Positions 1 through 6,606 of a stretch of 11,852 nucleotides of DNA are shown here, piece after piece. Below the pieces are notes generated by a model. It saw only the letters and a list, made by a program, of their open reading frames with translations, did not search any database and had not been told where the DNA came from. How positions within the stretch are numbered: the first letter of the stretch is position 1; each line of letters starts with the position of its first letter. The position numbers were made by a program, and so were the translations under genes. Origin of the DNA: Prevotellaceae bacterium (GTDB lineage: Bacteria; Bacteroidota; Bacteroidia; Bacteroidales; UBA932); contig JAITVR010000152.1 of NCBI GenBank assembly GCA_031285695.1, positions 1 through 11,852 on the forward strand, read 5' to 3'.

Positions 1-511
1 GTTTTCCGCTTGCTCTTTTTGCCGAAATTCCCGCCATGTAGGTAAGCCAATCGTGCGCGTGAATTACGTCAAACTCATGCTGCTTGGCAATGGTGTGCGC
101 CAGCAGCGCGTAGTGCGCCACCTCGCTCATCAAATTTTTTCCATAGCCTCCGCTAAATGTAAAGCGGCGGTTGTAGTGCGAGGTGTGCGAAATAGCGCCA
201 TCGCGCACCGTATCCGATGTAATATTTTCGTACTCCTCGGGCGAAAGGTAGGGCAAAAGGTTGGAACCGGCTTCTACGTAAACTAAGTGCTTCCACAGCT
301 CCTCCAAATCGGTTTGGCTACCATCGAAGGTAACATCTTCGGCGCCTACAATGCGCGTGGCGCTTTGGTCTTCGTCGCCATAGGCTTTGGGTACCACAAA
401 AGTCATGTCAACGCCGCACTTCGCCAAGCCTCTGGTAAGCCCAAAGCATGCCGTTGCCAATCCTCCTGCTACGTGAGGCGGAAACTCCCAACCAAACATT
501 AGTACCTTCAT
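1..511 (-). CDS. Glycogen synthase (GT4-like glycosyltransferase), N-terminal 170 residues, cut by window edge
   Basis: A family member would transfer glucosyl units from a sugar nucleotide onto the growing alpha-1,4-glucan in the cytoplasm. The visible part is the N-terminal Rossmann half. It opens with MKVLMFGWEFPPHVAGGLAT, a nucleotide-sugar-synthase start with a Gly-Gly loop at residues 16-17. Near the edge it has VIHAHDWLTYMAGISAK (149-165), the HAHDW signature of GT-B glycogen and starch synthases. The ATG at 511-509 is the only sensible start, because the conserved beta strand follows directly. The reading frame stays open to base 2, and the C-terminal catalytic half lies outside the window. 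It is the last visible gene of the minus-strand operon and lies 65 bases after the outer-membrane-like gene. Family assignment is firm. The choice between glycogen synthase and a related GT4 enzyme rests partly on the debranching enzyme upstream. Confidence 0.88.
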   Translation of the reverse strand, partial: MKVLMFGWEFPPHVAGGLATACFGLTRGLAKCGVDMTFVVPKAYGDEDQSATRIVGAEDVTFDGSQTDLEELWKHLVYVEAGSNLLPYLSPEEYENITSDTVRDGAISHTSHYNRRFTFSGGYGKNLMSEVAHYALLAHTIAKQHEFDVIHAHDWLTYMAGISAKRASGK

Positions 512-576
512 TGCGCAATAATTACATAATTCAAAAAATCAATAATTCAACGATTCAATTTTTCAGCCCACAAACT

Positions 577-1134
577 CTACCTTATTTTATACTGTACCGA
601 TAAGGAAAGATAGCCCAAGCAAACCTCTCCAAAACTTAACTTTTCTGCACCAAACTCTTCGTTAAGAGTAAAAGGAATTGTGCCGTTAAACCCAAAACTC
701 CACCGAGGAAAAACTTTAAGCGTACCTCTTGCTTGTACCACAGCTTGAACTCCTACAGGCGTGTTATACTGCAACTTCTTTGCCAACTCTTGCTGATGCT
801 GCGTTGCCTCTGTGTAACCCTGTGCAAATACTCCTAAACCAATATTGAACCATGTTGCACCGTCCTGCCACGCCGAACCAACATTTTTTTCCATTACAAA
901 CAGTCTGTACAACCCATTCACTGAACCGTACCCTCCTCTAAGGCCTGTTAACCACCCAGCGTTAGCATCAGCACTCCATCGTTTATACTGCAAGGTGTAA
1001 GATGCTCCCATCACTTTTCCCCCTATTAGCCCTAAATGATGTTCTGGTTGGGCAGCGACAGTAAAACTCAAACAAAAAAACACCATGAAAAACAGTGTTT
1101 TCCTCTTCACAGAAAAACCACCTCTGTTTTCCAT
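577..1134 (-). CDS. Small exported protein, probable outer-membrane beta-barrel (unrecognised)
   Basis: I do not recognise this 185-residue protein. The N-terminus carries a basic stretch (VKRK, 9-12), a hydrophobic core (13-25) and an AAQ signal-peptidase site near residue 28. The mature part alternates glycine and aromatic residues in short amphipathic stretches (GLRGGYGSVNGLYRLF, FNIGLGVFAQGY, FPRWSFGFNGTIPF, CLGYLSLSVQYKIR), as expected of a small eight-strand outer-membrane barrel. The ATG lies two bases after the TAA of the upstream lipoprotein, so the two are probably translationally coupled. A GTG at 1110 would give a more compact signal peptide (VKRKTLFFM) and has a purine-rich AGAGGTGG ahead of it, so the true start is open. 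Base composition is AT-richer than the glycogen genes on either side. It could resemble small barrels such as TraO, but I see no diagnostic motif. Confidence 0.7.
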   Translation of the reverse strand: MENRGGFSVKRKTLFFMVFFCLSFTVAAQPEHHLGLIGGKVMGASYTLQYKRWSADANAGWLTGLRGGYGSVNGLYRLFVMEKNVGSAWQDGATWFNIGLGVFAQGYTEATQHQQELAKKLQYNTPVGVQAVVQARGTLKVFPRWSFGFNGTIPFTLNEEFGAEKLSFGEVCLGYLSLSVQYKIR

Positions 1135-1136
1135 CT

Positions 1137-2033
1137 TTATTTTAAAATTTGCTCTGGCAAAGCACCAAGTGAAACCAATAACTTATAGGAAGCTACCAAC
1201 CCTACAGCAGCACCGATTGTCGCACCAATCGGACCGCCTAACATGCCAACCAAAAAGCCAAAATACGCCGATGTAAACACTATGGCAACAGGAATAAATA
1301 CTGAGATTACAGTTTTTACAGCATTGCCTATCCATGAAAAAAGTCCTTTTGTCAGACCGTTAGAGACTTCTGTCCCATTGATTTTACTGTTTTGAATGTC
1401 TAACAAAAAAGACTCTGATGTCATTACCGCGCACATATTAGCCAACATCTTATCAAACATAACAGTTTCTTCATTTGATAAATCACACTTTTCCTTTACA
1501 TTATTTTGGCAGTCCAGCAAACTGCTTGTTACTAGTACTTTTAAATCGACAACAACGCTTGACTCCACCATTTTTTGCGACAAGCTCCCAACTACATTTG
1601 CGAGTTCATTAGATGCAAGCATCCACTGCTCGGAAGCACCTTGATGAGCCGAATACGTCATCATCACTTCTGTAAGTTCATCGAATGCTTCCGTAATTGA
1701 GTGCGCGTCTAATTCCCCCTCACTACTAGCTTTTGCCATAGATTTTATTTTTACCAGTGGTTTTTCAACATAAATTTGTTCTATAACCTTCAACTCATTA
1801 TCAAATTGCAGTTGTTGTTCTTGACTAAACTGTAAATCCGCAGTGAGCAGCTCCATTCCATCATCTTCATACAAGTAGCGCTTCATGTTATCATAATCTG
1901 ACAACAGTTGAAGAACATCGGGCTGCTGCTCTACCTCCGTTACTTCATTCTGTTTGCCTACAGTATCTTCTTTTGAGCACGATGATACTGCTATCAATAG
2001 CATTACTGCAAAAAGTAAAAAAATGTTTTTCAT
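1137..2033 (-). CDS. Lipoprotein with surface-export signal and C-terminal glycine-zipper segment (unrecognised)
   Basis: I do not recognise this 298-residue family. Residues 1-18 form a lipoprotein signal peptide ending in the lipobox AVSSC, with the acylated cysteine at 19. The next residues, SKEDT, match the K-(D/E)-(D/E) type lipoprotein export signal that sends Bacteroidota lipoproteins to the cell surface. Residues 25-235 look mostly helical and polar, with three cysteines at 175, 183 and 201. Residues 238-290 are strongly hydrophobic: a first segment (about 239-256) is followed by a glycine zipper with glycines at 259, 263, 267, 270, 274 and 278. The protein ends in a short polar tail. 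The gene starts 19 bases after the debranching enzyme and is followed two bases later by the outer-membrane-like gene. Both are AT-richer than the flanking glycogen genes, suggesting later insertion. Membrane insertion or pore formation is possible but only inferred from the zipper. Confidence 0.8.
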   Translation of the reverse strand: MKNIFLLFAVMLLIAVSSCSKEDTVGKQNEVTEVEQQPDVLQLLSDYDNMKRYLYEDDGMELLTADLQFSQEQQLQFDNELKVIEQIYVEKPLVKIKSMAKASSEGELDAHSITEAFDELTEVMMTYSAHQGASEQWMLASNELANVVGSLSQKMVESSVVVDLKVLVTSSLLDCQNNVKEKCDLSNEETVMFDKMLANMCAVMTSESFLLDIQNSKINGTEVSNGLTKGLFSWIGNAVKTVISVFIPVAIVFTSAYFGFLVGMLGGPIGATIGAAVGLVASYKLLVSLGALPEQILK

Positions 2034-2052
2034 AGCGTTTTATTTTATGGAT

Positions 2053-4029
2053 TTACGTCTTCTCATACTTTTCAATCAATCTAATAGACCTCAGTACCTC
2101 GCCCACGCTCCACGCCTGCGAAATGCAGCCGCCGGGGCTGTGTGGCGGGTCGCCGTCATATACCTCGGCAATGGAGCTGATGCCGTAGGAGGTCATATCT
2201 TCCTCAAACTGCTCCACTATCCACTTTGCTTTTGAAATAAATGCCTTGCCATGCAGCTTCAGCATTCCTTCTATAAAATGTCCTATCAACCACGGCCACG
2301 CCGTACCTTGGTGGTACGCTCTGTCGCGTGTGGCTTGGTCGCCCTCGTAGCGCCCTTCGTACAGCGGATTTTTTGGCGCAAGCGTGCGAATTCCTTTTGG
2401 CGTAAGCAGCTCGCGCTCCACCGCCTCAAGCACGCAGGCGCGCTTATTTTCTGATATGGGCGAATACTTTAGCGAGGCTGCAAAAATTTGGTTGGGGCGG
2501 GTAAAAATATTTTGCCCATTTCCGTCAACGTAGTCGGCCAAGTGCTTGCGCTCCTCGCACCAAAAAATGGGCTTGTAGGTGGACTCGATAAGCGCGGGCA
2601 TATCCTTCCAGTCCTTTATAAACTTGGTATCCTTAAACTCGCGCGCCAGCTCCAGCGTATAGCAAATGGCGTTGTACCAAAGCGCATTTATTTCTACCTG
2701 ATAACCCGAGCGCGGCGTAACGGGGTGTCCGCCTACAATGGCGTCCATCCACGTAAGCGCCCTGTAGGGCTGCTCTGCCCAAATTAGGCCATTTTCGTGC
2801 ACCGTTGCGTTGCTCGTTCCCTTACGAAATGCGTCCAAAATGGCCTTCATTTTTTTGCCGTAAGTTTTCCAAACTCCCGCGCGGTCGTCGGTAAATTCTT
2901 CGTACTGCTGAATGGTCCAAAAGTACCACATGGGCGCATCAACGGAGTTGAATGCGGCGTTGTCGCCGTGGCCAATATTGGGAAAAAGTCCGCCCTGCAT
3001 TTCGTTGCTCATGGTATCGAGTACGTCCTTGCAGGTTTTTGCTTTTTCCTTAGCGTCGCTGCCGGTAGTGGTGCAGGTGGCCGAAAGGGTTATACCGGGC
3101 AGGGCAATAAAAGTATCGCGACCCCAGCGGCCAAACCACGGGTAGCCGGCCACCACTTCGGTATTTTTTCCACGGCGAACTATAAATTGGTCGGCGGCGT
3201 TTTTGAGGCAACCTTTAAAGGAAACTTTTTCCGGCCGCTTGGCAATTTCGGCGTTGAATTTTTTGCCCAATCCTGCCGTCGCAGCTTCTTTTAGCGAGGC
3301 GGAAAAAATAATGCTTTCGCCTTTTTTTATGGCAACTTCAAAGTAGCCCGGCACAAGCAAATCTTCGTGCGCATCGTAGCCGCGCTTGATTTCTTCGGAG
3401 TACTCCACGTTGTTGTACCAATCGGGAACGGCAACAAATTCGCACCTTTTGCTTAGCTGCATGTTGAGCGTTGGAAAGCCCACATACAACTTATTCGATA
3501 CGCCATTTTCTATCGCCTTACTTTTTACATCGGCGTATGTGTTGGCTTTGCTTGGGGCGTGCGCGTTGCGAAACGCAAGGTAAGGTTTTAGGCGGAGGGT
3601 GGTATTGGAGGTCGCTTCGAGCAGCGTGTAGCGTATCAAAACTTGGTCTTCGTTGTGCACCATGAGCAGCTCTTTGCGCAGGTGTACGCCGCCTACGCGA
3701 TACTCAATGGTGGGCGTGGGGTCGTACTGAAAATCGACAATGTACTTGTGTCCGCGCGGCTCGTAGATGCTATTTGGGTAGCGATGTATGCCAAAGTTGA
3801 ACGCCTTGTCGTGCTGAATAATTGTTTCGTCAAGCGCTGAAAGCAGCACGTGGCGCTCGCCGTCAAACTCATCAATGGGGCTCACTAAAAGTCCGTGATA
3901 CTTGCGCGTGTTGCAGCAAACGATGGTAGTACTCATGTAGCTGCCTGCGCGGTTGGTGCTGAGCATTTCGCGGTTGAGCGAATACTCTAAGTTGACCAGC
4001 TCTTCCTTATTAAACTTCAGGTATGACAT
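2053..4029 (-). CDS. Glycogen debranching enzyme, archaeal type (amylo-alpha-1,6-glucosidase, GH133-like)
   Basis: This 658-residue enzyme is predicted to hydrolyse alpha-1,6 branch points of glycogen in the cytoplasm. An N-terminal beta-rich domain (about 10-250) contains the family motif CNTRKYHGLLVSP (39-51). The catalytic (alpha/alpha)6 barrel follows, with GYPWFGRWGRDTFIALPGI (295-313), MWYFWTIQQY (367-376), LTWMDAIVGGHPVTPRSGYQ (425-444), AYHQGTAWPWLIGHF (571-585) and SIAEVYDGDPPHSPGG (619-634). Length is normal for the family and no break is visible. The reading frame extends upstream to 4188, but I choose the ATG at 4029. A phylum-type promoter sits at 4095-4126, so the longer start would lie upstream of transcription, and the MSYLKFNKEEL start fits the family. 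It is the first gene of an operon that continues through two unknown genes to a glycogen synthase. In other Bacteroidota the debranching enzyme and synthase are usually close neighbours. Confidence 0.95.
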   Translation of the reverse strand: MSYLKFNKEELVNLEYSLNREMLSTNRAGSYMSTTIVCCNTRKYHGLLVSPIDEFDGERHVLLSALDETIIQHDKAFNFGIHRYPNSIYEPRGHKYIVDFQYDPTPTIEYRVGGVHLRKELLMVHNEDQVLIRYTLLEATSNTTLRLKPYLAFRNAHAPSKANTYADVKSKAIENGVSNKLYVGFPTLNMQLSKRCEFVAVPDWYNNVEYSEEIKRGYDAHEDLLVPGYFEVAIKKGESIIFSASLKEAATAGLGKKFNAEIAKRPEKVSFKGCLKNAADQFIVRRGKNTEVVAGYPWFGRWGRDTFIALPGITLSATCTTTGSDAKEKAKTCKDVLDTMSNEMQGGLFPNIGHGDNAAFNSVDAPMWYFWTIQQYEEFTDDRAGVWKTYGKKMKAILDAFRKGTSNATVHENGLIWAEQPYRALTWMDAIVGGHPVTPRSGYQVEINALWYNAICYTLELAREFKDTKFIKDWKDMPALIESTYKPIFWCEERKHLADYVDGNGQNIFTRPNQIFAASLKYSPISENKRACVLEAVERELLTPKGIRTLAPKNPLYEGRYEGDQATRDRAYHQGTAWPWLIGHFIEGMLKLHGKAFISKAKWIVEQFEEDMTSYGISSIAEVYDGDPPHSPGGCISQAWSVGEVLRSIRLIEKYEKT

Positions 4030-4094
4030 GCCTGTGTTTTTTGGGTTTGTTGATAAAAAATCAATTCGCTGATGTAGAGCAAAAAGGAACGCTC

Positions 4095-4126
4095 CAAAGA
4101 TAGGTAGAAAAAAATATCTCTCCAAA
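4095..4126 (-). promoter_or_regulatory. Bacteroidota-type promoter of the glycogen operon
   Basis: On the minus strand, a -33 box TTTG (4126-4123) is followed by exactly 20 bases and a perfect -7 box TATCTTTG (4102-4095), fitting TAnnTTTG. Transcription should begin near 4090, leaving a leader of about 60 bases before the ATG at 4029. This supports the shorter debranching-enzyme start. Confidence 0.75.
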
Positions 4127-4174
4127 TATTTTGCTCTTTTTTTTGTGTATATGAAATTAATTTTGTAATATCTT

Positions 4175-4206
4175 TTTGCGCCGCACAAAAAACAAGCTTA
4201 ACTTTG
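4175..4206 (+). promoter_or_regulatory. Bacteroidota-type promoter of the TlpA-like lipoprotein gene
   Basis: A -33 box TTTG (4175-4178), a 20-base spacer and a perfect -7 box TAACTTTG (4199-4206) match the phylum consensus. Transcription should begin near 4212, so the in-frame ATG at 4208 cannot serve as the start and the ATG at 4235 is favoured. The promoter is back to back with that of the glycogen operon; the two -33 boxes are about 50 bases apart. Confidence 0.75.
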
Positions 4207-4234
4207 CGTGCACACACTGCAACAAAAAACCGAC

Positions 4235-5362
4235 ATGAAAAAAAATCTATCCATTGCGCTGCTTGCCTTGCTAACGTTGGGCTGCACGCAGCAGTCAGCC
4301 ACCATCAAAGGGCGCATAGACAACGCCAACGGCGCGCTGCTTACGCTCGAAAAAGTTACCGTTGGAAAAACCGTATTAGTTGATTCGGCTCGACTAAACG
4401 ATGCCGGAAATTTTTCTTTCCGCATAAAAAAATCCGAGCCGGCAACCTTCTATCAGCTGCGCTTGGATACGCTCGGCAGCCTTATGCTGCTGGCAAAAAG
4501 CGGCGAGCAAATTTCACTTTCGGCGCAAGCGCAAAACCTTGTAGCGTCAAGCAGCGTGAGCGGTTCGGAGGAGGCCGAGCAAATGCTGCTGCTGCAAAAA
4601 AACAGCGCAAGCATCAACCAACAATTCGACTCGCTGATGCAAATAACCAACAACCCGCAGGAGGTGCGCCGAAGCGTAAATAAATTATTTGTGCAGCAAA
4701 AACAGCACAACACAAAACTCATCGTTTTGCACGCCGCATCGCCTGTAAGCATTTTTGCCTACTACCAAAAATTTGCGCGACAAACTCCGCTTTTCGGCAG
4801 CGCCGATGACCGCTTTTTGCTCCGCATGCTGGCCGATTCCATGCGCGTACATTTTCCAAAATCGAGCTACACGCAATCGCTTTTTGCGGAGCTGGAAAAT
4901 ATAGAAAACAGCCTGCAGCGCGAGGAGCTACAGCAGCTGGTAAATAACGCGCAAGTGGTAAACAAGCCCGAAATAAGCTTACCCGATGCGCAGGGAAAAA
5001 CGCACCGCCTGTCGGCGCTAAAAGGCAAGGTGGTGCTGCTCGATTTTTGGGATTCGAACAACCCCGTGAGCTTAATGGACAACCGCGAGCTGATAGCTAC
5101 ATATAAGGAGCTGCGCAAAAACGGCTTCGAGGTATTTCAAGTTTCGCTCAACGAAAGCAGCGAGCAGTGGCAAGCCAGCGTAGCGCAGCAGCAGCTTCCG
5201 TGGATAAGCCTGCACTGCGATGTAAAAAACGGTTGCACCGCTGCGCAAAAATATTTAGTAAATAAATTACCTGCCAACTTTCTCATCAACCGCAAAGGCG
5301 AGCTGGTGGGAAAGAATTTTTACGGCGAAGAGCTGAAGAAAAAAGTTAAGGAGCTACTTTAA
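4235..5362 (+). CDS. TlpA-like thioredoxin-fold lipoprotein lacking the CxxC active site (DUF4369-type N-terminus)
   Basis: This 375-residue lipoprotein has a signal peptide ending in LTLGC, with the acylated cysteine at 17. The residues after it (TQQ) do not resemble a surface-export signal, so it probably faces the periplasm. Residues 21-100 (ATIKGRIDNANGALLTLEKV and following) look like the DUF4369 beta domain found before TlpA domains in this phylum. A helical, glutamine-rich linker (110-240) follows. The thioredoxin fold spans about 246-375, with GKVVLLDFW (264-272) and the cis-proline region KLPANFLINRKGELV (344-358). Where relatives have WCxxC, this protein reads FWDSNNPVS, so both catalytic cysteines are missing (Asn276, Ser279). 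Two other cysteines (328, 334) lie in SLHCDVKNGC. It is therefore unlikely to act as a standard disulfide reductase and may bind a partner instead. It has its own promoter. Confidence 0.88.
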   Translation: MKKNLSIALLALLTLGCTQQSATIKGRIDNANGALLTLEKVTVGKTVLVDSARLNDAGNFSFRIKKSEPATFYQLRLDTLGSLMLLAKSGEQISLSAQAQNLVASSSVSGSEEAEQMLLLQKNSASINQQFDSLMQITNNPQEVRRSVNKLFVQQKQHNTKLIVLHAASPVSIFAYYQKFARQTPLFGSADDRFLLRMLADSMRVHFPKSSYTQSLFAELENIENSLQREELQQLVNNAQVVNKPEISLPDAQGKTHRLSALKGKVVLLDFWDSNNPVSLMDNRELIATYKELRKNGFEVFQVSLNESSEQWQASVAQQQLPWISLHCDVKNGCTAAQKYLVNKLPANFLINRKGELVGKNFYGEELKKKVKELL

Positions 5363-5364
5363 AA

Positions 5365-5498
5365 GTTTGACGCTGCGCGTTTGAAATTGTTCAAAAATTG
5401 TTTAATGCGCTGCGCGCGTTTCGACAATAATTTTCAAAACAATCGTCAAACCATTTCAAACAAATTAAACAATTCTCAAACGCGCAAAGCGCATTAAA
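5365..5498 (+). repeat. Nested inverted repeats with alternative pairings before tatD
   Basis: This intergenic stretch is built of complementary words. Arm B (5401-5421) pairs with arm C (5478-5498) at 19 of 21 positions. Arm A (5374-5391) pairs with 5468-5486 over 18 bp with one bulged C. The two pairings share 5478-5486 and exclude each other. Smaller exact matches include 5365-5372 with 5444-5451, 5380-5387 with 5453-5460, and 5397-5406 with 5464-5473. No run of T follows, so a simple terminator is unlikely. The outer B-C repeat could mark a small non-autonomous element of about 98 bp, or a leader structure that covers the tatD start. Confidence 0.75.
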
Positions 5499-6272
5499 AT
5501 GATAGACACCCACTGCCACATTTTCGACAAAGCGTACAACGCCGACCGCACCGAAACCATTGCGCGCGCGCAGGCTTCAGGCGTTACGCAGCTGCTCATG
5601 CCCAACGTTGACCGCAGCACGTACAGCAACATGATGAGCGTTGCAAAACAATTTCCAGCGGTGTGCAAACCCATGATTGGCGTGCACCCAACCTCCATCA
5701 GCGCAGCATCGGTAGAGGACGATTTGCGCTTTGTGCAGCACGAGCTGGAGGCGCAACCCGCAGGCACATTTGTCGCCATGGGCGAAGTAGGAATTGACTG
5801 CTACCACAGCAAAGAATTTCTTGCCGAGCAAATTTTTGCCTTTGAAAAATTGCTGCGCTTAGCCGAAAAATTTCAGCTGCCCGTTGTCATTCACGCCCGC
5901 GATTCGTTCAACGAAATTATGGAAGTGCTGCGCCGCGTGCATCCCAAGGTGAGCGGCGTATTTCACGCCTTTTCAAGCTCCATCGAAATGTACCACGAGG
6001 TAAAAAAAATGGGCGACTATAAGTTCGGAATTGGGGGCGTGGTAACCTTCAAAAACGCCAAGCTGGCCGAGGTGGTGCAGCACATTCCGCTCAGCGATAT
6101 TTTGCTCGAAACCGACGCTCCCTACCTTACTCCCACGCCGCACCGAGGCACGCGCAACGAGAGCAGCTACCTCACTTTTGTGGCACAAAAAATTGCCGAA
6201 CTAAAAGGTGTCAGCGCAGCCGAGGTAGATGAAATAACAACGGAAAATGCTACGAAATTATTTCGACTCTAA
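5499..6272 (+). CDS. tatD: TatD-family metal-dependent hydrolase (putative DNase)
   Basis: This 257-residue cytoplasmic protein belongs to the TatD family of the amidohydrolase fold, whose members are metal-dependent nucleases, some with 3'-5' exonuclease or D-tyrosyl-tRNA-type hydrolase activity. The expected ligands are present: IDTHCH (His5, His7), GEVGID (Glu96), VIHARD (His132), GVFHAFSSS (His156) and LLETDAPYLTP (Asp206), followed by PHRGTRNES. Length is standard and the frame is intact. The ATG directly abuts the inverted-repeat block, and I see no ribosome binding site or phylum-type promoter. Expression may depend on read-through from the lipoprotein gene 136 bases upstream or on folding of that leader. 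The family is certain; the exact substrate is not. Confidence 0.94.
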   Translation: MIDTHCHIFDKAYNADRTETIARAQASGVTQLLMPNVDRSTYSNMMSVAKQFPAVCKPMIGVHPTSISAASVEDDLRFVQHELEAQPAGTFVAMGEVGIDCYHSKEFLAEQIFAFEKLLRLAEKFQLPVVIHARDSFNEIMEVLRRVHPKVSGVFHAFSSSIEMYHEVKKMGDYKFGIGGVVTFKNAKLAEVVQHIPLSDILLETDAPYLTPTPHRGTRNESSYLTFVAQKIAELKGVSAAEVDEITTENATKLFRL

Positions 6273-6288
6273 AAAGAGTTTGCTTTTT
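6265..6288 (+). terminator. Weak putative terminator of tatD
   Basis: A 5-bp stem (ACTCT 6266-6270, AGAGT 6275-6279) with an AAAA loop overlaps the tatD stop codon and is followed by TTGCTTTTTT. The stem is short, so termination may be partial. Confidence 0.4.
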
Positions 6289-6447
6289 TATAAATAATAA
6301 CCATTTAAGAATCAAATAGTTGTAAAATATAGTTTGTTTTTACAAAAAATAAATTCTACAATTTTGTTGTTTTTTATGAAAAAAAATTCTTACTTAGCTA
6401 CTTCAAATCGCGCCAAGGCCTTTTCGGATTTTGGGCTAAAAAAATGA
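6289..6447. other. AT-rich intergenic stretch before tRNA-Ser; no gene seen
   Basis: No open frame here looks coding. One all-A/T-rich hairpin is visible: an 8-bp perfect stem at 6320-6327 and 6338-6345 with a 10-base loop, not followed by a T run on the plus strand. I found no exact TAnnTTTG box, so the tRNA promoter is not identified. Confidence 0.6.
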
Positions 6448-6535
6448 GGAGAGGTGGCCGAGTGGTCGAAGGCGCACGCCTGGAAAGTGTGTATGCTCCA
6501 AAAGGGCATCGCGGGTTCGAATCCCGCCCTCTCCG
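6448..6535 (+). tRNA. tRNA-Ser (anticodon GGA)
   Basis: The 88-base class II tRNA folds well. The acceptor stem pairs GGAGAGG (6448-6454) with CCTCTCC (6528-6534), with discriminator G at 6535. The D arm contains GGCCGAGTGGTCGAAGGC. The anticodon stem is CACGC/GTGTG around loop CTGGAAA, giving anticodon GGA at 6482-6484, which reads UCC and UCU. A long variable arm (about 6492-6510) is typical of serine tRNAs. The T arm is GCGGG-TTCGAAT-CCCGC. The 3' CCA is not encoded and must be added enzymatically. The exbB-like gene starts 71 bases downstream. Confidence 0.96.
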
Positions 6536-6606
6536 CAACGAGAGGTACGTTTACTTGTAATTTTTTTTAATTTTTAAAACCAAATAATTTCAAACCAATT
6601 TTAACC

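Noticed and set aside
53..502. Plus-strand reading frames at 53-286 and 287-502
   Set aside because: They are antisense to the glycogen synthase, whose minus-strand frame carries clear family motifs.
4030..4188. N-terminal extension of the debranching enzyme
   Set aside because: It would lie across and upstream of the minus-strand promoter at 4095-4126, and the added residues do not fit the family.
4208..4234. Nine-residue earlier start for the TlpA-like lipoprotein
   Set aside because: The predicted transcription start is near 4212, and the extra residues would spoil a standard lipoprotein signal peptide.
5365..5498. Simple intrinsic terminator for the lipoprotein gene
   Set aside because: The stems are not followed by a T run, and several alternative pairings exist.
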